Shown here piece after piece: positions 46,330-58,397 of a stretch of DNA of 64,000 bases. The notes below the pieces were generated by a model that was given only the letters and a program-made list of their open reading frames with translations, was not told the DNA's origin and made no database searches. The DNA lies in the NCBI RefSeq assembly GCF_963082655.1, contig NC_081554.1, positions 189,732,937 to 189,796,936 on the forward strand, given 5' to 3'. How positions within the stretch are numbered: the stretch's first letter is position 1; the number at the start of each line of letters is the position of its first letter. Source of the DNA: Stomoxys calcitrans (taxonomy: Eukaryota; Arthropoda; Insecta; Diptera; Muscidae). A program made the position numbers and the translations under genes.

Positions 46330-47432
46330 AGGCAAATGACCAAGTTTAAGAGTGCTGAGTCCGGGCCGAATCTTATATACCCTCCACCATGGATCGCATT
46401 TGTCAAATTTTTTGGCCCATATCTCTTTATATACAAACAGAGGATAATAGATAAGAGTTACTATGCAATTTCAGTTATACCAAGTTATGATCCGATTGGG
46501 GCCATACTTGGTTTGGCTCTGGAGACCAATGTGGAATTGCTTGTGCAAATTTTCAGCCGAATCTAATAATCGGGAGATCGGTTCATATTGGAGCTATTTC
46601 AAGTTAAGGGCCGATTTAGGCCATACTTGGCGCAGTTGTTGATGGTCATACCGAAATAAATGCAAATTTTGTCCATGAATATTCCACTAAAGAACAGGGG
46701 CAAACTTCTCACATATCCATGAGTGCATTCCGATTCAAGTTTAAGCTCAATGATAAGGGGCCACCTTTTTATAGCCGAGTCCGAACGGCGTGTCGCAGTG
46801 CGACACCTCTTTGGAGAGAAGTTTTACAAGACATAGTAACTTACAAATGTTGCCAGCATTAGAAGGGGAAAACCACCGCTGAAATTTTTTTCTGATGGTC
46901 TCGCCAGGATTCGAACCCAGTCGTTCAGCGCCATAGGTGGATATGCTAACCTCTGTGATACGGTGGAATCCAAAATACTTCGTGCAAAATTTCTGCAAAT
47001 CGGATAATAATTGCGCCCTCTAGCGGCTCAAGAAGTCAAGATCCGAGAACGCTTTATATGGGAGCTATATCAGGAAATGAACCGATTTGGACCATACACA
47101 GTTGTTGTTTGTCATACCGAAACACTTCACGCAAAATTTCAGCCCCATTGGATAATAATTGCGCCCTCTAGCGGCTCAAGAAGTCAAGATCCACAATCGG
47201 TTTATATGAGAGCTAAATCAGGTTATGAACCGATTTAGACCATACTTAGCACAGTTGTTGACGGAATATTTCGTCCAAAATTTCAGCCAAATCAGATCAT
47301 AATTGCGCCCTTTACCGGCTCAAGAAGTCTAGATGCGAGATCGGTTTATATGGGTTTCAGACCAATATTTTGATGTGTGATAAATGGAATGACGAAATAA
47401 GTATACCCCCATCCCACGGTAGAGGGTATAAA
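46330..47432 (-). mobile_element. DINE-like element, family A, with nested SINE
   Basis: Starts with a damaged palindrome (gtccgggccgaatctt) and 'accctccaccatggatcgca', then monomers. It is interrupted by the SINE at 46661-46966, resumes in phase (acttcgtgcaaaatttctgc) and ends 'catcccacggtagagggtat'. The (GTCY)n segment is deleted. Confidence 0.82.
46661..46966 (-). mobile_element. tRNA-derived SINE, reverse, near full length
   Basis: Tail tgcaaattttgtccatgaat to head 'gctaacctctgtgatacggt', B box in reverse (aggattcgaacccagtcg). Short imperfect flanking duplication (ccgaaata / ccaaaata). Confidence 0.9.
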
Positions 47433-49084
47433 AAAAATCATCCAAAATTTTTCAATTAATTAATTTTTAACAAAATCTTGACAACAATTTGTCTCTTCTT
47501 TCTAATTTTCGAAAATTTTACCAATTGAAAATTTTGACAAAAATTTCGGTTTTCAACCGAAATTTAATTTAACCAAACATAAACATATAAAAATATTACA
47601 AAAATACCTATATGGTATAGTTTTGATACCCATTTTGACAACTCTTCCTCTCTTTTTAATGTTCATTCTCCAGGAGCATATATTCTGTTTATCTCACAAC
47701 TGCACTTTTGACCTTTGTGAGTACAAGTCATGCCACCTGCTCTCTTTTTAAAGTCGTCTCCCAAATGTCTCTCATAGCACAGCTCATCTTTAAAAGCTTT
47801 AAGCGGGAAAACAACACCAAAAAGGCTCCACCAGCCATGGAGGTGCCAGTGACGTAAAAATAACCAACACATTCACATACAACTCACAGACGTTATTTAT
47901 GCACTTTCTTAAGATTCAATGAAAAGCTTTCTCTAAGAATATAAACACATATGTATACCTGTGTGTGTGTGTGTATGTCACACACCTTAAACAGCTATTA
48001 CAAACAAAAAGGGCTAAGATAGAGCTGGTCATAAAAAGCTTTTGCAAAATTTATCCAAAAAAAGCTTTATATTCCTATGAGTATGCCAAGAAAAGCTTTG
48101 CACTCTATGAAATTGGGTAGTGCCATTTCGATTTTAACAAAATAAGAAAAAAACAAGGCACAACAAAAATCAATGTGAATGCTTTCGATGAAAGTTCAAC
48201 CTGCTGCTGGCAAGCCTATGGACCCAACGACAAGGGGGATAAACTATGATAACCTTGCTGGATTACACTGCCAACACTAATACCATCACCCAAAAAGAAT
48301 TTGTGCTGCAAACACATCCTGTATTTGCCAAATGTTTTTTTGTTTTTAGCTTTTGTTGTTGTTGTCTACCATAAAAACAAAAACATGCAATCATTGTAAG
48401 TGAGCTTTATGCTACATGTTCTCGCCGATGTATGTATGTGTATTTGTGTATGTATCAAGGAGTGTGTGGAGAATGTTTGTGTGTGTGCTCTTGCCAATGT
48501 TTACATTGGGAGCGCCTTAGCATAGGCAACACAAACTAAGGCGAAAAGCAGTGTTTAAGCGAAAACATTTATGTATATGCTGGTGTGTATGTGTGTTTGT
48601 GTCTGTGGTAGAAAAAGGATGCTCTCTGTTTGTTTCAAACAACATCATGGTGTCCTAATGAAGGTCAGACCCAACTGAACAATAACAACAATAACTACAA
48701 CAATATCATCACCATTATAGGCCGAACGTAAGGCAGCATAAAAAATGACATGAATTTCCACGATTTTTATTAGGTAAGGTTATGTTTTTTGTTTTTTGTG
48801 CCACTGCCACTGCCTCAACTATAAAGCAACGCCAACTGCCACCGCGTTGTAGACACTTTAACTTTTATTAACCCCTTTTTCTCCTACTACAACAACATAC
48901 GGGAATAAACTATGGGCATAAAAGGAACTACGAGAAAAGTTGATACAGAATGGCTTATTTAAGTTTAGCGTTTTGCTCAAGAGCCACTTAGCAAAGGCAA
49001 GAGCTAGTGCAAAGTGTATGTGAAGCAAAGTTGCCACAGGGAAATATTGGGAAAGAAAAATTATCATAGTTTGAATAAAAACCA
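47433..49084. other. Possibly unique sequence, no confirmed gene
   Basis: No transposon signature. GT tracts at 47961-47974 and degenerate TGTATG repeats at 48428-48600. A 69-codon minus-strand frame (47663-47872) ends in a Cys-containing segment after a KKR site. It is unidentified and may be chance. Confidence 0.4.
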
Positions 49085-49968
49085 GTAGGGAAGGGCAAAA
49101 GTCGGGCGGTGCCGACTGTATAACACCCTACACCTACCCTATAGGTACAATGTGGGAGCTATATCCATTTCTAAACCAATTTTGATGGACCTCGGCGAAC
49201 AAATATGTTCAAACTGTAACTGTGGTAGTCGTCGAGCAAGGCGTTGTACAAATTTTGGGTAGATAGAGAGACATAAAAAAATCCTTCCTGCCAAATTTCG
49301 ATAGAATTGGTTAATAACTAACCATTTTATTGAATTTTTTCTGCAAATAGGACGAACATATATATGGGAGCTATATCCAAATCTGAACCGATTTCAAGCA
49401 ATCTTTTCAGATATTGTGGTAGTCGTCGATGAAGGTGTTGTACAACATTTTGGGAAGATCGGTCAACAAATGCGCTTGCAATGGCTCTAGGAGTGAAAAT
49501 CGGGCGATATATATATATGAGAGCTATAAGTAAATCTAAACAACCTATTTCTATGAAATTCACCAATAATGCCGAGAGAAGTAAGAAAAACCTTCCTGCC
49601 AAATTTCGAGAGAATCGGTTAACAAATTACAATTTTATTGCATTATTACTGAAAATCGGACGAACATATATATGGGAGCTATATCCAGATCTGAACCGAT
49701 TTTTTCCAATTTCAATAGGCTTCGTCTCTAGGCCGAAAAACATGCATGTACCAAATTTGAAGACGATCGGATGACAACTGCGACCTGTACTTTGTACACA
49801 AATTTACATGGACAGACGGACGGACATAGCTAAATCGAACCAGAAAGTGATTCTGAGTCGATTGGTATACTTAGAAATGGGTCTATCTCTCTTCCTTTTG
49901 GGTGTTATAAACAAATTCACTAAGTTATAATACCCTGTACCACAGTAGTGGTGTGGGGTATAAAAATG
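49085..49968 (-). mobile_element. DINE-like element, family C
   Basis: Different subfamily: left terminal hairpin aagtcgggcggtgccgact, then monomers of about 200-300 bp (atatatgggagctatatcca, tgtggtagtcgtcga, ccttcctgccaaatttcg), (GGAC)n near 49812-49828, 'gagtcgattggtatactta', and right end 'ggtgtggggtata'. No ORF. Confidence 0.78.
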
Positions 49969-50375
49969 TCAAAAGTAACCAAAAAACATACACATCGTGT
50001 TTTTTAACCATTTCGGATTTGAACTCAAGCCAAAAAAAAATAATAAAAAAACAACCCTGTCTATTAGCTGTACTTTTTCTCAATGCATGTGTTTTTGTAT
50101 AATGACAGACATTTTTCTTTTGTGGCAATTACACTACTTCCGTAATACACATTATTCTGTGCATCTGTTGGAAGTTGTATTGATGGCTTCGAAAGCCAGA
50201 CAACTGCAACGCCTCTCGCAGAAAATTCCATTTTATTTTAATTTCTTACATTTTAATATTTTTGTCTCGAAACATTCGTAAAATTTAATTGCTGAAGAAA
50301 ATTGCTGAAAAAATTTTTTAAATCATTTTTTAAAAATTTCTTTTTTTTTGTAACAAATCTAATTTTTAAACAAAA
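49969..50375. other. Non-coding, no recognised feature
   Basis: A-rich and T-rich runs. A 94-codon frame (49997-50281) lacks recognisable motifs. Confidence 0.4.
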
Positions 50376-51090
50376 CTGGCTGAGCTCGGCCCGCTCTGGT
50401 GCGCCCGATAATGCTATGTTAGAGAGGAGTACTCTAAATTTGGAAATTTCTGCTAATTTCAGTTGAAAAATTATTCCAATTCCCAGTAGATTTTTCTACT
50501 CTCAAATACCTCTTATTAAAACCCCACATTGCAATGGTCAGTAAAAGTCCAGTTTGGCTGTGTGGTGGACCTCCAGAGACTTGGTCCCAAAAGTGAAAAT
50601 AAATTTCGTGCTCAACTCCCAAAGATTTTCATTTAAGATCCATATTGCCATGGTCGGTAAATATCTCCGATTTGAGGGGTTTTAAGGGGTTGGGAAACAC
50701 TTAGTCCCACAATTGGTTATCGGATTCGTTTAGTACTCCCTAATAATTTTAATTTGATACCCATTTTGTAGTGATGGGTCTATAAATCCGTTTGGAGGAT
50801 ACCAAATTTATGGTTTAAGGTAACTATTAGTGTGCAAAAAAAATTTCGCTTAAATTGCCCTGTCGCCCATCTCCGAGATCTGGTGTTTTTGGAAATTTGG
50901 TGAAAGGGGGAGGGTCCGCCCCGCTTCAGATATCAAAAAATAAGGTACATTATTTTCACCAAGAGTCCATAATGCACCATTTATAAAAATTTCAAGAAAA
51001 ACATTTCAGCCAAACAAACACAAATTCATTTCTATGTATATATATAGAGCTGAGTTCGACCCGTTTGGCTGCACCTTCATTTACTACACG
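50376..51090 (-). mobile_element. Helitron-like element (reverse) plus 3' tail of a second copy
   Basis: Reverse copy: its 3' end (ctggctgagctcggcccgct on the plus strand) is at 50376 and its TATA-rich 5' end is at about 51048. Immediately beyond, 'gagttcgacccgtttggctg' (51050-51075) is the GC-rich 3' tail of another copy in the same direction, giving a head-to-tail junction. Confidence 0.6.
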
Positions 51091-51492
51091 CGAAAAATAC
51101 GTTTCTTATCATAATCTAAAAATTTTACAACATTTTAGCTAATAACATTTTTCTCCAAAATTCTTTTTTCTATAGAAATTTGTTGTATTTATGGCAAAAA
51201 TTGACACATAAAATACTTAAAACACCTATTGTTAAGGCCCATCTTAGGGTGGAAAAGTTAAAAAATAATACCGCAAACAACCGTAACGAAATTCCTTTCT
51301 CTATTTTTCTTTATTCAAAGGACCGATAGGTTGTTATAACAAAGATAAATGCTGTATGATCAATTTTGACCACTCTGCCCTCTTGGATCAACTAAATTCA
51401 ATTGAAAACAGCCAGTAGATGGCGCTACCTTAAATGTTAGTGCCACATGCTTGGAGTCTATAAATGACTATATGACTACTTATTAAATAGTC
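51091..51492. other. Non-coding with a CTCF-type motif
   Basis: Mixed AT-rich sequence between two transposons. The only structured signal is the motif at 51412-51425. Confidence 0.45.
51412..51425 (+). promoter_or_regulatory. CTCF-consensus match
   Basis: CCAGTAGATGGCGC matches the degenerate CTCF core CCASYAGRKGGCRS at all 14 positions. Binding is not shown by sequence alone. Confidence 0.4.
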
Positions 51493-52885
51493 TTTTTATA
51501 CCCACCACCATAGTATGGGGGTATACTAATCTAGTCATTCCGTTTGTGACACCACGAAATATTGATCTGAGATCCCATAAAATGTATATATTCTGGATCG
51601 TCTCGACATTCTGATTCCATCTAGCCATGTCCATCCGTCCGTCTGTCCAAATCACGATAACGGTCGAACGCGTAAAGCTAGCTGCCTGAAATTTTGCACA
51701 GATTCTTCTTATTGATGTAGGTCGTTGGGGATTGCAAATGGGCCATATCGGATTTGGATATAGCTCCCATATAAACCGATCTCCCGATTTGACTTCTTGA
51801 GCCCTTACAATCCGCAATTTTTTTACGATTTGGCTGAAATTTTGCACATAGTGTTCTGTTATAACTTCTAACATCTGTGCCAAGTACGGTTCAAATCGGT
51901 AAAGAACTTGATATAGCTCTCATATAAACCAATCTCCGGATTTGACTTCTTGAGCTCCTGGAAGCGGCAATTTTTCTCCGATTTGGCTAAATTTTTGCAC
52001 ATAGTGTTTTTCCAACAAGTGTGCCAAGTACGGTCTAAATCGGTCAATAACCTGATATAGCTGCCATATAAACCGCCGGGTGGGGTTGTCCTATAGATAT
52101 GTTGTTGGTGTCGTAGCAGTGTGCACTGAGACGGCAGCACTCGGCCGATGAAAGACCCCTTCGAGCTAATCCAGCTGCCATGGTGTTGCTTTACATTTGT
52201 CGAAATGTGGGACGTTTTGGGTCTTTGAAATCACCTTCCCTTTATATTGTAGAGGATAAAATAGTCTTCAATTGAATTTCCTTATTTGGCTGAAATTTTG
52301 CACGTAGTTATCTGTTATGACTTCCAACATCTGTGCTTAGTACGGTCCAAATCGGTCTATAACCTGATATAGCTCCCATATAAACCGATCTCCCGATTTG
52401 ACTTCTGGAGCCCCTGAAAGCCGCAATTTTAGTCCGATTTGGCTGAAATTTTGCATGCCATGCTCAGTTACGACTTGATTTGACTTTTTGAGCCGTTGAA
52501 AGCCTAAATTTTGTCCGATTTAGCTAAAATTTTGCACAAATCGGTTTTGTTATGACTTCCATAAACTGAGCCAAGTACGGTTCAAATCGGTCTATAACCT
52601 GACCCATATAAACCCATCTCCCGATTTGACTTCTTAAGTCCTTACAAGCTGCAATTTTTGTCCGATTTGGCTTAAATTTTGCATGCGAGGTTTTATTATG
52701 TCTTCCAACTTTGCCAAATACGGTCCAAATCAGTCCATAACCTAATATAGCTCCCATGTAAACCGGTCTCTCGATCATCGTTTTTCGGTTCGTAGAAGCT
52801 TTAAGTTTAGCTGGTTTGACAGAATTTTGGTAAATATTTTGTATAAATTTTTAGTAGGTTCCCAAGGTTCGGCCCTTGGGAACCT
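51493..52885 (+). mobile_element. DINE-like element, family A, with an internal insertion
   Basis: Head 'tttttatacccaccaccata', TA core, GTCC/GTCT tract (51627-51645), about seven monomers of around 150 bp. Interrupted by a foreign segment at 52078-52200. Its end differs from other copies: 'aggttcccaaggttcggccc' forms a new hairpin (52856-52885). Confidence 0.8.
52078..52200 (+). mobile_element. Short dispersed repeat, copy 1 (tgttgttg-type)
   Basis: 'gttgttggtgtcgtagcagt', actgagacggcagcac, gccgatgaaagacccc and 'agctgccatggtgttg' match the segment at 55037-55150 in the same order. Family unknown. Confidence 0.6.
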
Positions 52886-52909
52886 GCAGCAACTTCAATC
52901 AAGTTGCTG
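52856..52909. other. Two adjacent perfect hairpins
   Basis: 52856-52867/52874-52885 (12-bp arms, 6-nt loop ttcggc) and 52887-52895/52901-52909 (9-bp arms cagcaactt, 5-nt loop), separated by one base. Confidence 0.85.
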
Positions 52910-53289
52910 TATTAAACGATTTTTTGTGGTAAAGAACTAATTTGCCAGCCTATATATTTGGTGCGGTGACGATAGTTATTGAACCATGTACAACTTTTGA
53001 ACAAAAAAAATGGTGGCCAGCAACACATCGCTTGGTGTTATCTATCGATGAGCTAAAATTGGTTGCAACCTTAACGTTAAGGTTTGCAACTCCTTTTGGG
53101 GTATAGCCGCCTACATTTAATTGTGTCCCCACACATTAGTTAAATGGCACAGTGTCCTGCTAGGTCATTATGATTAAACGACTGTTTTGGGGTGAGATTG
53201 TCTGCTAGTTATATGAACCGAATAAATATATCAGATTCGCAGTCCACAACCATATACCTTTAATTTAACCCCGTATTGTTATGATTGTT
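52910..53289. other. Non-coding with a near-palindrome
   Basis: 53062-53090 (gttgcaaccttaacgttaag...) is self-complementary apart from one unpaired base. No other feature seen. Confidence 0.5.
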
Positions 53290-54045
53290 ACATACAGACG
53301 TTTGGTGGAGGGTGTCTATATGAGGGTTGTGCGCCACACCCCATCTGAGCACACATTTTAATGACGCACTCTACTCAAGAATATATATCACTTAATCTCC
53401 CTTTGTTTTAGTGGGTCGAATGACCCATTGGAGGCTATTTTAGGAGGTAAAACACCACCTAGATACTCCGACACAAAGTTTATTGTCATATTCGTAATCT
53501 CCTCCCAAATGCCTTTTATTTGAATTCCATCAAGCTATGATCGGGTAATATTCCCCTTTGGGGGCTTATCGGGGTGGGGCGACCATTAATTACTTGGACC
53601 TCATGTTTTATGTCATATTCGTAGTCTACTCCGGAATACCTTTCATTTGAGTCCTATATTGATATGTATCTCCAATATGTCTGTTTGAAGCAGTTTTTGG
53701 GATTGGGCGAACACTCGGATACTTGAGTCCAATTTTTAATACCATATTTGTATTCTACTTTCCATTCGTATTCTACTATTCAATATGACTGAAGGGGTTT
53801 TTGGATCGGGGCAGATCCATAGGTACATGGGCCCAACCTTTGATATCAAATTTGTATTCTACTCCCGAATGTTTTCCATTTGAGTCCCATATTGTCATGA
53901 TCGTCCAATATGGCTATGTGAGGACGTTTGGAATCGGTACCTGGACAATTTCTAATGCCGAATTCGTATTCCACCTCTTTTGATTTTGGATCGTGCTTTT
54001 GGGGCGATTTTGGGATCGAGCCGGTATTTGAGTTCCTTATTGTTG
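53290..54045 (-). mobile_element. Helitron-like monomer block (reverse)
   Basis: About five monomers (attcgtagtctactccggaa, cctttcatttgagtcctata, 'tttttgggattgggcgaaca'). Termini are not recognisable. Confidence 0.6.
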
Positions 54046-55036
54046 TAAATGGTCTATTTTTATTTTTGGGTGGTACTTTTCCCCTATTTTTATTCTTTTC
54101 CCCCTTTTTGCTACGTCGAATAGCTTACTTAGATATTTCTAAACATTCGGCAACACTGTTCAGTAGTTTGTGCCACTTTATATGTAGTATGTAAGTGAAA
54201 GTGATGTAGGGTTGCAAGAACACATCACCTAGTATGTGTGTAAACTCTTGTCTGTTGTAAGGTAACTAAAACTCGCGAACATACACCCACACACTCTCTC
54301 TAGCATACAAACAATTATTATTTGTTAACGAATGCCAAAACACAACCTTGACTGCCCCCGTGACTTGGGGGCCTTTATACTGTCAATAGCAAAGCTATTG
54401 TAAAAGTAGGATAACAGGAGGCTAAAATGTCAGCATCTTCGACAAACAAATGCAGACTCACTCGCACATTCACTAACATGCATATGTAACGGGTAATGTT
54501 TATAGATTTATGGTATGAGGGGTTGTGACTTTTACGTTTTAACAACAATGAGTAAACAGTAACTATAACATCTGTCTAATTCGATGCCAGATCATTTATA
54601 GAAAGGAGCAAAAATTACGCATTTACTGATATACCAAAATAGTAACTTTTCCCTATGAGGTGTTTTAGCTAAGGCAAGGTATACAAAAATTATGGTAATG
54701 GTCTCAATGTTTGGCAACATCAATACTCATTTCGAAAAATGAGAGCATAAATTTTTTTTCGGTTTTTTATAACGTCCCCTTACTTTTTCCAAAAATCTTG
54801 ATCTGACGTCGTTCGAAAAATATGATATTTTTATGTATAATTATAATGAATCTTAAGAAATTAAAATGCTAGAAAATCCTTAACATTATTTCTTCCTTTT
54901 CTCTGAATGATAGAATTTTCTACGGGGGCGGATTACTAGCCAAGCGCCAAGTGCATATGTGTTCCTTGAGGTTGCAGGCCGCTTGCTCCAAGATCCATCG
55001 CACGCTTCCAACAGTCCCTTACCTCAGAAAAGGCAC
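54046..55036. other. Possibly unique sequence, no recognised gene
   Basis: Two small adjacent hairpins occur near 54353-54402 (gccccc-gggggc and caatagc-gctattg). No exon recognised. Confidence 0.4.
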
Positions 55037-55150
55037 TAATGTTGTTGTTGTTGAAGCAGTGTGTTGTAAACTGAGGCGGCAGCTCTTGCCGATGAAGGAC
55101 TCCATCGGGTCAATCCGATACTTACAACCGGATGCCATGAGATTGAATAG
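55037..55150 (+). mobile_element. Short dispersed repeat, copy 2 (tgttgttg-type)
   Basis: 'gttgttgttgttgaagcagt', actgaggcggcagctc, gccgatgaaggactcc, then 'ggatgccatgagattg'. Same order as the segment at 52078-52200. Confidence 0.6.
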
Positions 55151-55321
55151 GCACTAATGATGGACATTGGTTATTTAAAGGCGACAAAAACTAGCCTTGT
55201 TATTATAGAGTTTACTAGACCTCGCGGCTCTGAATTTCCGCGACGGTAGTTACAACTACTCTGAATATCTACGAAGCTTTCGACTATACGCAACCTGTAG
55301 ACGTCACACATCACAAAAATC

Positions 55322-55770
55322 GGAGCTCGAGGTTCAAAGCTGTGTGGTGCTCACATTTATCCTCTTTCTGCAGGGATTTGGTGATGAGTGATGGTGCTTG
55401 GAACTCCTAGTCATCCTCATTCTTTGTAAGGGGTCTCAATAACTTAAAATTCTTGGAGCCCCTTCACTATTCTGATTCGTTGTGGAACCATAATAAACTT
55501 TTATAACTTAAAATGCTTGGAACACCTCACTATACCACACACACATGGGAGCTCGAAATTCCAATCTATGTGGAGCTGACAGTTATCCTGTGTCGGCCGG
55601 GATAGTGGGTTTTAAGAACTTAGTGTTTGAAACTTCATATTATTCACATTCATTGTAGAAACATAATAGGCCTCAATAACTTAACACACTTGGAACTCCT
55701 CGTTATCCTCCTATGTTGTAGAACTATAATGGATTTAAAAAATTTCACCTCTACACTATTTTCATCACTG
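55322..55770. repeat. Degenerate tandem repeat, about 227-bp unit with internal sub-repeats
   Basis: Two large copies begin at about 55322 (ggagctcgaggttc) and 55549 (gggagctcgaaattcc). Inside each, 'aataacttaaaatgcttgga'-like strings recur at a spacing of roughly 70 bp. Confidence 0.55.
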
Positions 55771-55782
55771 TGCAGATATAAG

Positions 55783-55880
55783 GTTAGGTTAGGTTAATGT
55801 GGCAGTCTGCCGTCAGACTCACTTTTTCACAATAATTTTCGTCCGTTGTGACACTACAGAAATGCATGCTTAAACCTCAG
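55783..55880 (-). mobile_element. cctaacc-tailed SINE, reverse, partial
   Basis: Starts aggttaggttaatgtggcag and 'ccgtcagactcac', the reverse complement of the tail and body of the element at 6644-6796. The tRNA-like head is not recognisable. Confidence 0.5.
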
Positions 55881-57392
55881 CATACATATTTGGTGTTGAC
55901 TTAATAATATCAGAAAGGAAGGTCTTTCTAGTTTTCTGGATGCATTATCCTGAAATTAAAATGTTTGTATATCCTAGAAGTTTACAAAGGTTTTGTGTTC
56001 CTTACGAAATTCATGTTTAAACCGCCGCCATCCATGTTCGCTTCCAAAAAGTCTACCAAAATCAGATGGAAGCCAAAGTTCCATGGGATCTCAACCCCGT
56101 ATGGTATTTTTATAAATCCATTAATTATTCTTACTTAGGTGGTTTATATACTAACACCGGTATTCACAAAACTTAATGATCATTTTTTTTAAAGAACTGT
56201 CAAATAAACCTATTTTAAGGCTTCATTAAGTTTTTTGAATACAGCCACAAATATCCATATACTAAGGAACTAAGATTGAAGACATTAACAATTTTGATTA
56301 TCAGCTATCAAATTCTTAAGTAGTTGTTTGCTCCTTTGATTATGCTATTCATCTTGACAGTATAACAGGATGCTGGTGCCACTATCCCAAACTCACTTAA
56401 ATTACTTTGCATTTCTTCTTTCGCAACTGTATTTGCTGACTCAAAGGAAATCCTTTGGAATATTCCATTTCAATTCGTTACACAGTAGTGTTACTCATGT
56501 GTTGTTGCCTCACTGACGATGATGATGATGACGATGACGATAGAAGAGCTCTCAGATGCACCATGGAACATTACCTCAATCAGCATCACACGTAGTAGAC
56601 TCCTTGGTGCAGGCCTCGTTTTGTGTATGTGAATGAGTGCGAGTGTGAATGTTGCATTTTGTGCAAATAGTCAATTATTGTTGATGTCCTTTGGCTGATT
56701 GTTGTTGCTGGCCTCGTTATCCTTTCCCAGTTGTACACTGTGCAAGCAGTTGTTAATGGTTGAACATTTTTCAAGTGCAGCCGTTTATTTTTCTTTTCGC
56801 CTTTTTTTCCATATTCTTTTGGTTTCGTTTGGCTTCCAGCCCTGCTTGGCTGGGTTATGCTCTGAAAGTTGTGTCATTTCATTTCGTTACGGTTACGGAT
56901 GACGTTACTTTCACACAATGTCTGTCACATGTTCTGTGTAATTGCGGCAGTCGTCGGCTGTCCTTCATAGGAACCCACCCACCAGCCAAACCATTTAGGA
57001 CTTCCTGAAAATGGGTGGTGGTATATCTTCGTTTCGATTTTTTTTTATGTTGCTATTGTTGTAGTTATCCTACGCCAAGGAATACCCAATTTAAATAAAT
57101 TACAATTTATGCTTAATAAACGTTTTCTGCTGTGGTGAACCACAAAATAGAATGTGTACAGGATAAGCCAAAAAGGCTAACCCCACACAACAAAGGTGCT
57201 AACGCGAAACTTTTCCAATAATTTAATCTACTTAAATAGTAGAGTGAATGAAAATAGTGAACTGTTGTACATTAAAGCAATAAAAATAAGATTTAGTAGT
57301 TAAGTTCGGAGGCAATGGTTTCGCAACATACGTTTAATAGAAGAAGAAACTCCAATAGCATGATGTTGCTGTTATTAAAGCGAATGAACAGA
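55881..57392. other. Possibly unique sequence, no recognised gene
   Basis: Contains a GAT/GAC triplet patch (56515-56541). Frames at 56586-57008 show no motif. No transposon signature. Confidence 0.4.
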
Positions 57393-57575
57393 AGAACCAC
57401 GGTGGATCAGGGGAACCATGATGGTTCAGGAGAAATATGGCTCAGAGGAGCCAGGATGATTTAGGGAAGCCAAGAAGTTTCAGAGGAAACATGATGATCA
57501 AGGGAACCACGACGATTCAGAGGAGCCAGTAACCACCCTGTTTCCCCTGAACTATCCTGATTGGCTTCCTCGAAC
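57393..57575. repeat. Degenerate 19-bp minisatellite with inverted right part
   Basis: About seven diverged units of the type gaaccatgatggttcagga (57393-57527), then the reverse complement of the same unit (57531-57575, 'ccctgaactatcctgattgg'). Related to the large array at 61725-62490. Confidence 0.75.
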
Positions 57576-57723
57576 AATACCGGCTTCCCTAACTTACATC
57601 CTGCCTCGACATTCGACATTCATATGGGCTTTCTGATATTGGAAAAAAATCTTTATTGGGATTAGAGTCATCGATTGGGCGTTATGACGCTACCTTACTA
57701 ATACTACCCACTAGAAAGCATGT

Positions 57724-58037
57724 AATGCAAATTTGCCCATGAACATTCTACTAAGAAACAGGGGCGAACTTCTCACATATCAATGAATGCTGTCCGATTC
57801 AATTTTAAGCTCAATGATAAGGGGCCTCCTTTTTATAGCCGAGTCCGAACGGCGTGCTGCAGTGCGACAACTCTTTGGGAAGAAGTTTTTACATGGCAAA
57901 GTACCTCACAAATGTAGCCAGCATTAGTAAGGGGATAACCACCGCTGAAAATTTTCCTGATGTTCACATCGGGCTTTGAACCCAGGCTTTCAGCGACACA
58001 GGCGGACATGCTAACTTCTGCGCTTCGGTGGCCACCT
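57724..58037 (-). mobile_element. tRNA-derived SINE, full length, reverse
   Basis: Flanked by a duplication of gaaagcatgt (57714-57723 and 58038-58047). Tail gcaaatttgcccatgaac to head 'tgcgcttcggtggccacc'. The B box is mutated (gggctttgaacccagg). Confidence 0.92.
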
Positions 58038-58397
58038 GAAAGCATGTGAAATACCCTCAATACAGCCCAGATAAATGCGCAGTTGAAATGCGGTAAAGAA
58101 AATGGCTCAATTGGGACGATAAATGGCGAACAACGGACGACAATTACCGAGCAGTCGGAAGCTAGTGATAGAAATCTGCAATTGTGTCCTTCTATAGAAG
58201 AGAGGTATGAGATAAATCCACGTAGGTTACGTAGAGAGCTAAGGAACCACTTTCGGTACAGAGGACGGGTGTATTGAGAATAACTTCATCTCACCCAACA
58301 GTGTACTAATCAGCAATTCTCGTCCTCGCCGATGTGGTACCATTAGACCTACAGGACTTGTAAATGGATGAGAATATATAACGCTATTATGAACATA
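58038..58397. other. Non-coding, no recognised feature
   Basis: A 64-codon plus-strand frame (58083-58277) carries no known motif. Confidence 0.35.

Noticed and set aside
54353..54402. Two small hairpins as a structured RNA
   Set aside because: Arms of only 5-7 bp, expected by chance in 64 kb.
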